A stretch of DNA of 51,167 nucleotides from Bacillota bacterium (GTDB lineage Bacteria; Bacillota; Clostridia; Peptostreptococcales; Anaerovoracaceae): contig JAFRJI010000035.1 in the NCBI GenBank assembly GCA_017432345.1, forward strand, positions 1 through 51,167, read 5' to 3'. The position numbers and the translations under genes were made by a program. The notes below the pieces were generated by a model. It saw only the letters and a list, made by a program, of their open reading frames with translations. It ran no database searches and was not told the origin of the DNA. Below, piece after piece: positions 17,301-26,900 of this stretch. How positions within the stretch are numbered: position 1 is the stretch's first letter; the number at the start of each line of letters is the position of its first letter.

Positions 17301-17910
17301 CGGACTGGATCACGTACTCGCTTCCGGCGAGAACATCAACATCCTCGTCTTCGATACGGAAGTCTACTCCAATACCGGCGGCCAGGCATCCAAGGCGACA
17401 CCGGCAGCGGCAATTGCAAAATTCGCAGCTTCCGGCAAGCGGATCAAGAAAAAGGATCTGGGCCTCATGGCTATGTCCTATGGATATGTTTATGTCGCGC
17501 AAGTCGGCATGGGCGCAGACAAGAACCAGCTGATGCGGGCACTCCTCGAAGCGGAAGCCTACGACGGACCGTCTCTCATCATCTGCTACGCGCCTTGCAT
17601 CAACCACGGGCTGCGCAAGGGCATGGGCAAGTCCCAGCAGAACATCAAGGATGCGGTCGATTCCGGTTACTGGCATCTGTACCGCTACAACCCTGAGTTG
17701 AAGAAGGAAGGCAAGAATCCGTTCAAGCTAGATTCCAAAGAACCGACCGGCTCGTTCCAGGACTTCATCATGGGTCAGATCCGTTACTCCTCGCTGGCTA
17801 AGGAATTCCCGGGCGTCGCGGACAAACTGTTCGCCCTGACCGAGGAAGACGCGCACCAGAAATACGAGACCTACAAGGCGCTCGCCGAGCAGGATAAGGC
17901 GCTGTTCTAA
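14365..17910 (+). CDS. nifJ: Pyruvate:ferredoxin (flavodoxin) oxidoreductase
   Basis: This single-chain 1181-residue enzyme converts pyruvate, CoA and oxidised ferredoxin to acetyl-CoA and CO2. The order is domain I with YPITPSSPMAE (near residue 32), a central gamma-type domain, and two 4Fe-4S clusters of ferredoxin type. Their ligands are Cys691/694/697/701 in CLQCNQCSFVCP and Cys747/750/753/757 in CLGCGNCADICP. The proximal-cluster pair Cys813/816 (CAGCGE) and the thiamine-diphosphate motif GDGWAYDIG (about 969) with DTEVYSNTGGQASK follow. The start is GTG, set by AAGGAGG 7 nt upstream. It is the central fermentation enzyme here and sits beside thiolase. Confidence 0.97.
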   Translation: MRQNRMLTMDGNTAAAHVSYAFTDVAAIYPITPSSPMAETVDEWAAYGKKNIFGQPVKIAEMQSEGGAAGAVHGSLQAGALATTYTSSQGLLLMIPNMYKMAGELLPSVIHVAARSVSTHALCIFGDHSDVMACRQTGYAMLCSSSVQEVMDLGGIAHLSAIKGRVPFLHFFDGFRTSHEIQKIDVFNHDDFRKLVDWDAINEFRARALNSEHPVIRGTAQNPDVFFQGREAANQYYEKIPGIVADYMEQISELTGRHYKPFDYVGAPDAENVIVAMGSVCETIEETMGRMLDEGHRIGLIKVRLYRPFVKEYFLDVLPRTVERIAVLDRTKEPGSLGEPLYQDVKTALYGMRNAPEVYGGRYGIGSKDTTPGMIQSIFANLYHKKPKDNFTVGIEDDVTGRSLPYTEGIAREPKGTIKCKFWGLGSDGTVGANKTAIKIIGDKTNLYAQGYFDYDSKKSGGLTVSHLRFGEQPIQSTYLINRADFVACHNQAYIRQYDMLKELNKGGTFLLNCLWDDPEEFEKNIPAKVKRDLAKKEINFYVINARKIAEEIGLGSRINMIMQAAFFQLTGVIPIDKAVEYLKEGVEKTYKRKGQDIVDMNCRAVDAGIRFIRKIEVPEEWADVEDGREPLLELPEFIENVQIPMTSKAGDDLPVSAFAEAADGTFPSGTSSYEKRGVAVYLPKWNKDTCLQCNQCSFVCPHAAIRPMLVSDEELANAPEGFETIDAGGKNVGGLHYRIQVSAMDCLGCGNCADICPAKEKALTMKPYREVANEAENWDFGIKLPIRDDKYNADTVKGSQFKKPYIEFSGACAGCGETPYIKLVTQLFGDRMIIANATGCSSIWGASAPSMPYCKDAEGRGPAWANSLFEDNAEFGYGMLMAVKQMREKIERNMKALLELDVDEKLKEALEEWLEYKEDRKETRIKSEKVLEAIENLDTDDNVVISLCDRIVEAKDYLVKKSMWAVGGDGWAYDIGYGGLDHVLASGENINILVFDTEVYSNTGGQASKATPAAAIAKFAASGKRIKKKDLGLMAMSYGYVYVAQVGMGADKNQLMRALLEAEAYDGPSLIICYAPCINHGLRKGMGKSQQNIKDAVDSGYWHLYRYNPELKKEGKNPFKLDSKEPTGSFQDFIMGQIRYSSLAKEFPGVADKLFALTEEDAHQKYETYKALAEQDKALF

Positions 17911-17926
17911 TTGTGTCATTTCGGTA

Positions 17927-17961
17927 TGTACTTTTGTGTACGAAAGTGGTACATTATATGT
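17927..17961 (+). promoter_or_regulatory. Hairpin and candidate promoter before the GGDEF gene
   Basis: TGTAC (17927-17931) pairs with GTACA (17949-17953), with an inner TTTTG/CGAAA stem. No T-run follows, so it is not a standard terminator. It overlaps possible promoter elements: TTGTGT (17934-17939), 16 bp, TATATG (17956-17961), or an extended -10 TGGTACATT. It may be an operator over the promoter of the gene cluster that follows. Confidence 0.35.
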
Positions 17962-18003
17962 AGTAAAAAAACTGGCAAGAGGCACCGACAGGAGTCCTGA
18001 AAA

Positions 18004-18696
18004 ATGAAAGAATTTAGTAAACTGAAAATCGTCCAGCTCATTGCTTTTCTGATCGTGACGATCATAGGTCTTGTGATCGTCTTCACCGATGACGAGTTGT
18101 ACCAGATGATAGGATTCTATTCCCACATCAGAATCCTGTGCATCATACTATGGGTGGCACTCGGGCTGTCCTTTATATTTATATTCCTGGATTACAGACT
18201 CGATTCCCAGCTGCGGCGGGAAAACGAGGAATTGAACTACGCGTTCTACACGGATCCGGATACAGGCGTTGCCAACAGGAACAGTTGTGATGCGTTCATC
18301 GATCAGTATACGAACAAGATCCTTCCGGAGGGAATGGCTGTTTTCACAGTACAAATCAGCAACCTGAAAGAAATCAACGATACCCTTGGGTATGAAAAAG
18401 GCGATGCTGAGATTTCGGCCTTTGCGGATATCCTTCAGAGCATTACTGCGAAAGGCGACTTTCTGGGAAGAAACGGCGGCGATAAATTTATTATCATTCT
18501 TAAAAAGTGTAACAGGGACGACCGTGATAATCTGATTTCGCGAATCCACAAGGCAGTGGACGACCGGAATACGACGGTGCCTGAAGAGGAGCGGCTGCAG
18601 TTCCATATCGGAGCAGCACTGCAGGTAGAGTGTCAGGCGAAGACAATGCACAATTTGGTTGCGATCTCCGACCGAAGAGCTATGGAGGCAAGCTAA
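18004..18696 (+). CDS. Membrane protein with a degenerate GGDEF domain
   Basis: The 230-residue protein has two membrane helices (about 9-27 and 43-62), a short coiled linker, then a GGDEF-type domain (about 80-225). DPDTGVANRN and KEINDTLGYEKGD keep the diguanylate cyclase framework. However, the signature is GGDKF (158-162) instead of GGDEF, and both metal-binding Asp residues of the usual DxDxFK strand are replaced (Gln117, Ser119). The upstream RxxD inhibitory site lacks its Arg. Catalysis is therefore unlikely. A role as signal receiver or protein partner is more likely (inference). The gene precedes an ECF sigma factor by 33 bp and probably shares its operon. Confidence 0.85.
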   Translation: MKEFSKLKIVQLIAFLIVTIIGLVIVFTDDELYQMIGFYSHIRILCIILWVALGLSFIFIFLDYRLDSQLRRENEELNYAFYTDPDTGVANRNSCDAFIDQYTNKILPEGMAVFTVQISNLKEINDTLGYEKGDAEISAFADILQSITAKGDFLGRNGGDKFIIILKKCNRDDRDNLISRIHKAVDDRNTTVPEEERLQFHIGAALQVECQAKTMHNLVAISDRRAMEAS

Positions 18697-18729
18697 GGCG
18701 GGCCCGATAGCGAGTGGGAGGTGAGCAGT

Positions 18730-19293
18730 TTGAGTGCATTGGATTACAATTACCTGGCGAATCTGGTTCGTAAAGCGCAGGCAGGTGACAACAACGCCTT
18801 CGCGGAGATTTATATTGCGACCTATCAGCAGCAATATCGCTATGCGTATAAATATCTGAGAGATGAACAACTGGCGCAGGACGCACTGCAGGAGACCTTT
18901 GTCCAGGCACTTCGCCATATCCGTATGCTGAAAAGTCCGAAACTGTTTCTCGCTTGGCTGAACCGTATCAATTTCCGGACATGCTTTGATCTTGAAAAAA
19001 AGAGAAAACTGGAGCAGCAGCAAGACCTCGCTGAAGGGAAACTGGACGGGATCCGTTCCGAACTCGGTAGACCGGAAGACGAGGTCATTGCCATAGATTC
19101 CCGTCAGTACATCATGAAACAGGTCCTGGAGCTTCCGTTGACAGAAGCACAAGTGATCGTAATGAAGTACTACCAGCATATGACGAATGACGAGATAGCA
19201 GAAGTCATGAACATCAGCCGAAGCACTGTGAAACGATACCTGAAAGCAGGGAGAGAGCATCTCTCCCAAATGCTTTTTGAATTCAGGGCTTAG
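18730..19293 (+). CDS. ECF-type RNA polymerase sigma factor
   Basis: The 187-residue protein has sigma region 2 (about 15-85, with DALQETFVQALRHI and the LAWLNRINFRTCFD helix) and region 4 (about 130-180, with LTEAQVIVMKYY and a helix-turn-helix NDEIAEVMNISRSTVKRYL). Region 3 is absent, as in ECF sigma factors. TTG at 18730 is preferred as start because GGGAGGTGA lies 7 nt upstream. An in-frame GTG at 18721 would overlap that site. It sits between a membrane GGDEF-like protein and a membrane protein that looks like its anti-sigma factor, upstream of surface-protein genes it may control. Confidence 0.88.
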   Translation: MSALDYNYLANLVRKAQAGDNNAFAEIYIATYQQQYRYAYKYLRDEQLAQDALQETFVQALRHIRMLKSPKLFLAWLNRINFRTCFDLEKKRKLEQQQDLAEGKLDGIRSELGRPEDEVIAIDSRQYIMKQVLELPLTEAQVIVMKYYQHMTNDEIAEVMNISRSTVKRYLKAGREHLSQMLFEFRA

Positions 19294-19309
19294 AAGAAGG
19301 TGACGTGAA

Positions 19310-20035
19310 TTGGGAAAGAATGCAACAATCAATAATGAGCCAAAGATCGATGCCCTGACAGCCACCAAGGTGCTGGCAGATGTTTTTGATGAGATCGACG
19401 CACAGCCGAACACGATACCGGTAGAAGCTCTGGCAGGATATCAGGATTTCAAGCGCAAACGCTTTATTCCTCAGCAGATCCTCCTGATCTTCATCATTGT
19501 CTTGTGGCTGCTCGTTCCTCTGTTCTTCATTCCTCCGAAGTATGAGATCCAGCAGGTCAGCATGAATGACCAGAATCTGCCGGTCTACACCGTGAAAGTG
19601 GATTCGTTCCTGCCGGTCAGACAAGTCGAAGCGGCACTGAACGGGGAACCGATCCAGGTCTATGCGAAGGACAGCAAGACATATGCGGTCGAACCGTCAC
19701 AAAATGGCAGGATGGAGATCAAAGCTACTGGCATTAACCGGCAGATCACGACCAGAAGTGTTGACGTAACGGAAGTAGACGACATGGGTCCGAAGCTTAT
19801 TTCAAGCGAGATCGATAACGAGCACATCTATTTGCAGATGGCCGAAAACGGAACCGGTGTCGCATACGAGAACATCTATGCGGTCGGACAAAAAACAGGG
19901 GAAATCGTTACCCCGGAACAGTATGATAAGGAGAATGGAACGATCATATTCCTGATCCCTGAGAAAGGGAAGTGGGATGTGTATATCCCTGATAAGAGAG
20001 GCAATGCCCTGCATCTGTCGATAGAAATGGAGTAA
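19310..20035 (+). CDS. Single-pass membrane protein, probable anti-sigma factor
   Basis: The start is TTG, with AAGGTGA 5 nt upstream, 16 bp after the sigma gene. The 241 residues divide into a cytoplasmic part of about 50 residues, one strong membrane helix (about 55-75, QQILLIFIIVLWLLVPLFF), and an extracytoplasmic part of about 165 residues rich in beta-strand pattern. This part reads like two small Ig-like domains (VDSFLPVRQVEAALNGEPIQ; then ISSEIDNEHIYLQM...GKWDVYIPDKRGN). Position and layout are those of anti-sigma factors co-encoded with ECF sigma factors. No ZAS or other named domain is recognised, so the role is inferred from context. Confidence 0.7.
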   Translation: MGKNATINNEPKIDALTATKVLADVFDEIDAQPNTIPVEALAGYQDFKRKRFIPQQILLIFIIVLWLLVPLFFIPPKYEIQQVSMNDQNLPVYTVKVDSFLPVRQVEAALNGEPIQVYAKDSKTYAVEPSQNGRMEIKATGINRQITTRSVDVTEVDDMGPKLISSEIDNEHIYLQMAENGTGVAYENIYAVGQKTGEIVTPEQYDKENGTIIFLIPEKGKWDVYIPDKRGNALHLSIEME

Positions 20036-20059
20036 TAAGGAAAGAAAAGAAAGAAAATC

Positions 20060-20081
20060 AACGAATCATGAGCCATTCGTT
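20060..20081. promoter_or_regulatory. Palindrome AACGAAT-N8-ATTCGTT
   Basis: A perfect 7-bp inverted repeat with an 8-bp centre, in the 111-bp gap between the probable anti-sigma gene and the next small membrane protein gene. No T-run follows, so an operator is likelier than a terminator. Further on, GGAAAC (20106-20111) resembles an ECF -35, but the matching -10 would be too close to the ATG to be convincing. Confidence 0.4.
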
Positions 20082-20146
20082 CGCCTAGTAACGTCATATT
20101 ATGTAGGAAACTATAACTGCATAATTAACGAATAAGGCGGACAACT

Positions 20147-20599
20147 ATGAAAATGAATAGTCCTATGAAAAGAATTACAGAGATTCTGCTGATTGCCTTA
20201 CTGGTGATCGGCGGGGTCTTTTTTGTTCCGTTGAGCGATGGAAACTCTCAGGCGGAACAGAAACCAGGAGACGATCCTGTCGTTCTTCAGAACGAAGAGG
20301 GCGATGAAGTCGTCATCGACGTCGAAGAGGAACTTCCGGCGGACAGCCAAGCGCTGCAGGAACAGCAAAAAGCTGCAGGGATCGTGGAGATGGAGGAAGA
20401 CGGCGTTCCTCTGGCCGGGTTTGACCCGGTAGTCGCGGGAAAAGACAATGGCGATGTCCATTTGATCTGGATGCTGCTGCTGCTCATCGCGGCAATCGCG
20501 TACGTCATCCATTTCAGCCGTTATCAGAACAGGATCTTTGATCTGCGAAGAAAAATAGCAGATGCAGAGTATGAAGTGAGAAAAGGAGGAAACCAATGA
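20147..20599 (+). CDS. Exported two-helix membrane protein with a VPL motif
   Basis: The 150-residue protein has an N-terminal signal-like helix (about 11-28), an acidic extracytoplasmic stretch of about 75 residues, and a second helix (about 105-123). A charged cytoplasmic tail (RYQNRIFDLRRKIADAEYEVR) follows. Just before the second helix it has EEDGVPLAG (84-91). The giant protein of this cluster has DDGDVPLIT at the same place relative to its membrane segment. AAGGCGG lies 6 nt before the ATG. The gene overlaps the next one (ATGATGA). I do not recognise a family. A role in export, anchoring or assembly of the surface protein is inference from synteny and the shared motif. Confidence 0.8.
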   Translation: MKMNSPMKRITEILLIALLVIGGVFFVPLSDGNSQAEQKPGDDPVVLQNEEGDEVVIDVEEELPADSQALQEQQKAAGIVEMEEDGVPLAGFDPVVAGKDNGDVHLIWMLLLLIAAIAYVIHFSRYQNRIFDLRRKIADAEYEVRKGGNQ

Positions 20600-20748
20600 T
20601 GACGAATATTCTGGCGATACTCCTTGGAGCAATCACGATCTTACTTCTGGCCGTCTTTCGCGTTACACAGAAGAAACGGAAAGCGGCATTCCGGGAAGAA
20701 CTGATCGAACGGTACCGGGAAACGGATAGACAGGAGGAGGAATCATGA
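20596..20748 (+). CDS. 50-residue single-pass membrane protein
   Basis: The first ATG (20596) overlaps the upstream stop codon, and a second ATG follows at once. GGAGG lies upstream. The product has one N-terminal helix (about 4-21, NILAILLGAITILLLAVF) and a strongly charged cytoplasmic-type tail (TQKKRKAAFREELIERYRETDRQEEES). It overlaps the next gene by 4 bp (ATGA). The unbroken chain of overlaps on both sides supports a real gene. The family is unknown. Confidence 0.75.
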   Translation: MMTNILAILLGAITILLLAVFRVTQKKRKAAFREELIERYRETDRQEEES

Positions 20749-20924
20749 TAGGTATATATATGTGGGACATCTTTCCTATCCTTGCAATCATTGCGCTGAT
20801 CATTGCGTGCATCGTCAAGCAGCGCTCCATGAAGAGAGAGGAAGAGGAATTGCAAGAAGTGCTTGCATCTTTAACAGCAGAGAGAACGATCGATTCAGAG
20901 GAAAAAACCAATGAAAATCAATAA
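20745..20924 (+). CDS. 59-residue single-pass membrane protein
   Basis: The start has GGAGGAGG 5 nt upstream and overlaps the previous stop codon. One helix (about 9-24, IFPILAIIALIIACIV) is followed by KQRSMKREEEELQEVLASL, a probable short amphipathic or coiled helix, and an acidic tail. Its layout mirrors the 50-residue protein before it, so the two may be paralogues or partners. Its last 14 bp overlap the start of the giant surface-protein gene, which implies coupled translation. The family is unknown. Confidence 0.75.
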   Translation: MIGIYMWDIFPILAIIALIIACIVKQRSMKREEEELQEVLASLTAERTIDSEEKTNENQ

Positions 20925-23900
20925 AGTATTAGCAAAAAAAATCATCGCCTGCATGCTGACCATAGCCATGGTGCCTACGCTGGTCCCATCCGTTTCATGG
21001 GCGGAAGACGACGATGGCGGCGGAGACGCCCCGGCACAGGTTGAAGAACAGGAAACGAAAAAACCGGAACAGGAACCGGCACCGGCACCTGCGCCTGCTC
21101 CGGAACCTGCTCCTGCGCCTGCACCGGAACCGGAACCGGAAGCGCCTTCCAGCGATGAAGAACCTTCGGCTGAAACAGAGAGCGATGATTCAGAGATGAC
21201 CGAAGAAATGCAGGAAGAGGAAGCCCTGGAAGAGGAAGAAGAAGAACTCAAGAAACCTGCGGCGTCATTTTCAGATAGCGCCGGCGGCATTGCCGTCAAA
21301 GTGAGCGCGCCGGCAGGAGCCCTTCCGGAAGGGACCAAGATGAAGGTCAGTGGCGTTTCTTCTTCACAGGCTAAAAGCATAGCACAAAGAGCCGTCGGTG
21401 ACGAAGGCAAAATACGCGACGCAAAGGGCGTAGATATCAGCTTCTACGACAAAGACAACCATAAAATAGAGCCGGAAAAAGCACTGACTGTTACGCTCTC
21501 AGGAGCAGGCGTCCGCGGAAACGACCCGGCGATCTACCATCAGGGAGCCGGCGGTACAGAAAAAATCATGTCTTTGAGTTCCGGCAATGGAGGGACCTTC
21601 CACTCATCGGATTTCTCCATCTATGTCGTAGCGGCAGAATACTATACCGTCCAGTTCAGGATGGATGAGGATGACGGTGGGATGCTTTTGTCACAGATCG
21701 TTGATCTCAGTGATGGAGATCACATTTCACCGATGCCGGACAAACCGTTTAAAGCCGGAGCCCGATTCGTCAAGTGGGTCGACAGTGCGACAGGTGAAGA
21801 AGTCAACGGGAGTACAGTCGTTACCGGTGACATGGTAGTCTATGCAGTTTTCGAAGAAATCAAAGTCTATGAACTGACCATTGACTACTATTATCATAAC
21901 CCGAAGACCCACGAGAAGGTCGTATTCTTCACAAAGAAGGAGCAGATCGAACGCAGGGATATGCCGAAAGAGATCGCATCTCCTGCCTCCACAAGTGTAG
22001 AAGAAACGGGGGCTTCCGAAGACAACATATATTATCCGAAAGTACCGGTCCTCACGATCACAGAAGAAGATCTGAACGATGTGGTCAACATCAATGATGA
22101 AGGGCATGGCGTCTTCACGAAAGAAGTCGAATACGTACCATATGATACGCATTATTATTTCGTGTACCTTTTGAAGAATAAAGACGGAGAAGGTTACACC
22201 GAAGTCGAGCGGGAAGAAAAGAACGGCATTGCGGGGACGAACGTGACACCGACCGTCAAGAACATAAAGGGAGGAGAGTTCGAAAAAACAGAAACACAGC
22301 GCATTACGAAAGAGGGACAGGAACTCAACGTTTACTATACGCGCACGGATTATACACTGACCTTTGACAGTCAGGGAGGGGCATATGTTGAACCGGAGAC
22401 GGCTCCATATGAGAGCGATGTCAACATCACCGGCAAGATTCCGCAGCGCAGCGGTTACGATTTTGTCCAGTGGTGTCTGGACCCGGAAGGCAAACAGCCT
22501 GCCGGCAATACGGTGCGGCTGGATTCCGACAAGACCCTCTATGCTTCCTGGAAAGAGAAACAGGTCAATTACACCGTTATCTACCAGATTGAGAATGCAG
22601 ACAACGAAAACTATTCCTATCTGACGAGCCAGACAAAGAAAGCGCTTGTCGGAACGTCGGTCACCGTGACGGCCAGCGACACAGCACCGGCAGCTTTGGA
22701 TAAGAACAATTTCACATTCAAGGAATCAACGACGGCGACCGTAAAAGGCGATGGATCCACTGTCGTTACGGTCAAGTACAGCCGAAACGTATACACGATC
22801 GTCTGGAATGGTGATGTATATAACACCAGCGGCAAACGCAGAGCACAGAAGCAGGGAAGCGGAAGCATCACGGGCAAATACGGCTCGAACATTACGCAGA
22901 AATGGGTAGCCGCGTTCAATGACCCGTACCCGGAGTATGCCTGGAGCTTTACGACAAAGAACAATGACAAGATCATCAGCATCGATACTATGCCGGGCAA
23001 AGGGGAAGTGACCGTCAACAACGGAACGATCGCGTTGAATGCGTTTGATTTTTCGACGACCAAAACGCAGGTGCTGAATTACTGGCTGGAAAACTACGAC
23101 GGGTCAAGCAGCACGACGAGAGACGGCAAGACGTATGGCCTATACAAGACCGTGACCGGCAAATTCAATTACCTCTACGATGACGCGGATTTCTACAACA
23201 TTATCGGATACACCAAGGACGGATATCAGGCGTCGTACGTCTCGAAAGGAAAAACATACAGTTACACCTTGGGAAGCTCAACGCCGAGTGCCGAACTCAA
23301 TGTTAACTTCTATTATGCCGCAAACAGCTACCCGCTGGCATTTTATGACTATGACGGTAGCCTGATCAGTACGAATCAGGTCAAACTGAATGATGATATT
23401 TCCGGCTACCTCAGCAGCAACAAACCGGCCTCACCGGTTGCCGGGGCGCAGTGGCTGGGATGGTTCACGGATTCCGAGCACACCGATCTGTATAAAGGCA
23501 ATCAGAAGATGACGACCGGTCTGGCGCTCTATGCCGGATGGGAAATGCCGAAGGAAACCATAACGTTCGTTGATATTCTGCCGGATGGAACGGAGAAAGT
23601 ACTGGCGGAAGTTACCTATTCTTACGGAGAAACGGCGGAAGCGATCAATCAGCCGGCAGCACGAGAAGGATACGTATTCCAGGGCTGGGCCACGGATAAA
23701 GATGGAACGGCGCGCTACGATTTCGACCGTCCGATGACGGAGAATGTCACCGTTTATGCCCGATGGAAGCAAAAGACCCTGGGATATACCGTCCGTTACA
23801 TAGACGAAAAGAGCGGTGAAGAACTGTCAGATCCGAAGATCGTCATGGGACCTCTTTATAAAGTGGGCGATGTCGTCAAGGAATCGCCGGTAGATCTTGC

Positions 23901-26900
23901 CGGCATGCTTCCGGATCAGAGCAGCAAAGAGCTGACTCTGACGATGGATAATGACCGGAATGAGATCTTATTCAGCTACACAAAGAAGAAGAGCGAGATC
24001 ACATATACCGTGCGATATGTTCTTGATGAAGATGAGAGCGTTGAAGTGGCACCATCCAAGACTAAAACGGTGTCCGGTGACATGATCAGCGTCAAGGAAT
24101 CAGCGGCAGCCGTTAACAGGGAGTATATGGATGAGAAATACGCGGCGAACGAGTATTATCCGATCGAAGAAGTCATCCACCACACGTTCTCTTCCGGCGA
24201 GAATATCATCACGTTCCGGTATGCATCCTACAGGACGACCAATTTTATCATCCGCTATCTGGACATGGAAGATAACGCACTCAAGGGAGAGGAAACATAT
24301 CTGACAAAAATAGGGGGCTCCTACAGAGTCCAGACCCAGATTCCGGGGTACACTTTCAAGTATGTCGTCAAGAACGGAACGGATACTTCGAGGAGGGTTA
24401 CTTACCATGCGACAGACGCCGGGACTACCGAACTCAATGTTTACTTCAGCAAAGATCTTGTAATCAGCGCAAAGAGCCTGAAGAAAGTCTATGACGGAAC
24501 AGAGCTGAAGAGTGAAGGAACGGGAGCGACCGTCGTTGAAACTGATGGCCTGTCATCAGGACACAGCCTGACCGGCCTTACCTGGGAAGGCAGCCAGACA
24601 AATGTCGGGACCAGCGCTACGGTACCGAGCAACGCGGTGATATCCGGTGCTCCTGAGGATTACTACGATATTACTTACGTACCGGGCACACTGACCGTTA
24701 CAGCATCATCGGTCGTTGTCACCATCGAAGGGGATAAGATCGATACAGCTTATGACGGCAAGGTCCATACCGCGACCTATCATGTAACAGGTATATCCGA
24801 TCCGCAGTTCAAGGAAAAATATATCCAGTTCAACGGAACCGCGGCGGAGGCATCTCAAACGCATGTAGGCAGAAGCGATCTGATATTGGACGGCATGTTC
24901 TCAACGATCCGGGAGCAGGCCGGGAACTTTGATGTAACCTATAATGCTACCGACGGTTACGTGAGCGTCACGCCGAAGACAGCGACCGTCCATACTAGTT
25001 CCGCGGAGAAAGTCTATGACGGTAAGCCGCTGACGTCCCATGTCGAAGGGACCGGGGAGAATGCCGACTGGGTCGAAGGCCTTGTAGAAGGTGAAACGGC
25101 GGTCATAGAGAAAAACACGGGAAGCAGGACGAAGGTCGGTACCAGTGAAAACTATTATGATGCGATCATCTGGCAAACCGCTCAGGAAAGTGACTACACC
25201 CTCAAGTTCGACATGGGTCATTTGACAGTCACAAAAGCACCGCTGACGATCACAGCCAAAGACATCACTGCGGAATATGACGGCACAGCCAAAGGCCCGA
25301 AGGCGCAGATGGAACAAGAAGGCGTATCCTTGCAGGATCTGATCGAAACAAAGGGCCTGGCAGAAGGCGATACGGTCACAGCACTTACCCTGAGCGGCAA
25401 AGCGACCGACGCTGGGACTTATGCGGATCGCATCGTTCCTTCGGAAGCTTTAGGAAACGATGGGCAGAGTCTGGATGATAATTACGACATCACCTACGTT
25501 CCGGGCACGATCACCATTACACCGAGAGACGTTACGATCACAGCCGGGAGCAAAGCCTTTGCATATGATGGCAAAACGCACACCCTCCCGGAATATGAAG
25601 TCGACGGGCTCGTGGGCGACGACAGCATCGAAGCGGCGATTACCGGCAGCATCAAGCTGCCAAAGGACGGGACGGTTGCCAACCATGTTGAATCCTATGA
25701 ATTCACGACCGGCAATCCTTCCAATTATAAGGTTCGGACGATCGACGGCGCTTTGACGATGACAAAGGCGCAGGCAGAGATAACGATCGAAGGAAATAGT
25801 AAAGAATGGACATTCGATGGCGAAGCGCACCACAGCAGCAAAGTCAACGTCACTGAAGGCGAACTGTTTGAGGGCGACCGGCTCATTGCGAATGCGTCGG
25901 GAAGCGTCACGAATGTTGCTGATACAGAAGCTGGGAACAATCCGGTCGCGGAAGGCTGGAAGATTGTTCACGGCGAAGAGATGGAAGACGTAACGGAGAA
26001 TTATGCGGTAACCGTCAAAGCAGGAACACTGACGATCCTGCCGAAAGAGGCTACCGTGACGGCCGGAAGCGAAACGTTCAAATACGATGGCAAGGAGCAT
26101 TCCAACAACGTTTATACGGTCCGCGGACTTGCGGGCGAGGATGAGATCACTGCCAGAACAAGCGGAAGCATCCGGTTCCCATCACAGAGTCCGGTGGAAA
26201 ATGTGATCCTTTCGTGGGAAATGACGAAGGGTGATGTTTCCAATTATGAGGTATCCCTTGTCAGCGGAAGCCTGACGATGGATCCTGCCCAGACGGAAAT
26301 CACGATCCGCGCGGCGGATGATGTCTGGACCTATGATGGCAAATCGCACAGCAACCCTGAAGTCGTGGTGAGCAAGGGTACGCTGGTCGAAGGAGATGAG
26401 CTGATCGCAGAAGCGGACGGCAGCGTTACGGACGTATCGGATACAGCAGAAGGAAACAACCGGATCAAAGAAGGTTACCGGATCGTGCATGACGGAACAG
26501 ATGTGACGGACAACTATGTGATCACAGAAGCCGCCGGCACGCTGGAGATCCGGAAGCGTCCGGTCAAGATCACAGCCGCCAGCGAAGAATTCACTTATGA
26601 CGGGCAGACGCACAGCCTGCCGGAATACCGCACAGAGGGCTTGGTCGGGGATGACAGCATTGAAGCCATTATTCTCGGAAGCATCACCTGGCCGCGCCAG
26701 AGATCTGTCGAAAACAAGATCACGGCATATCATTTCGTTGAAGGGAACCCTGATAATTACAGTGTAACGACAATCAACGGCGTTCTGACGATGAAGAATG
26801 CGCAGGTCCCGATCACCATTGAAGCAGGCACGCAGACATGGACTTACGACGGGCAGCCGCACAGTTTGCCGGACGTCCTGATCACAGAAGGCCAGCTGTT

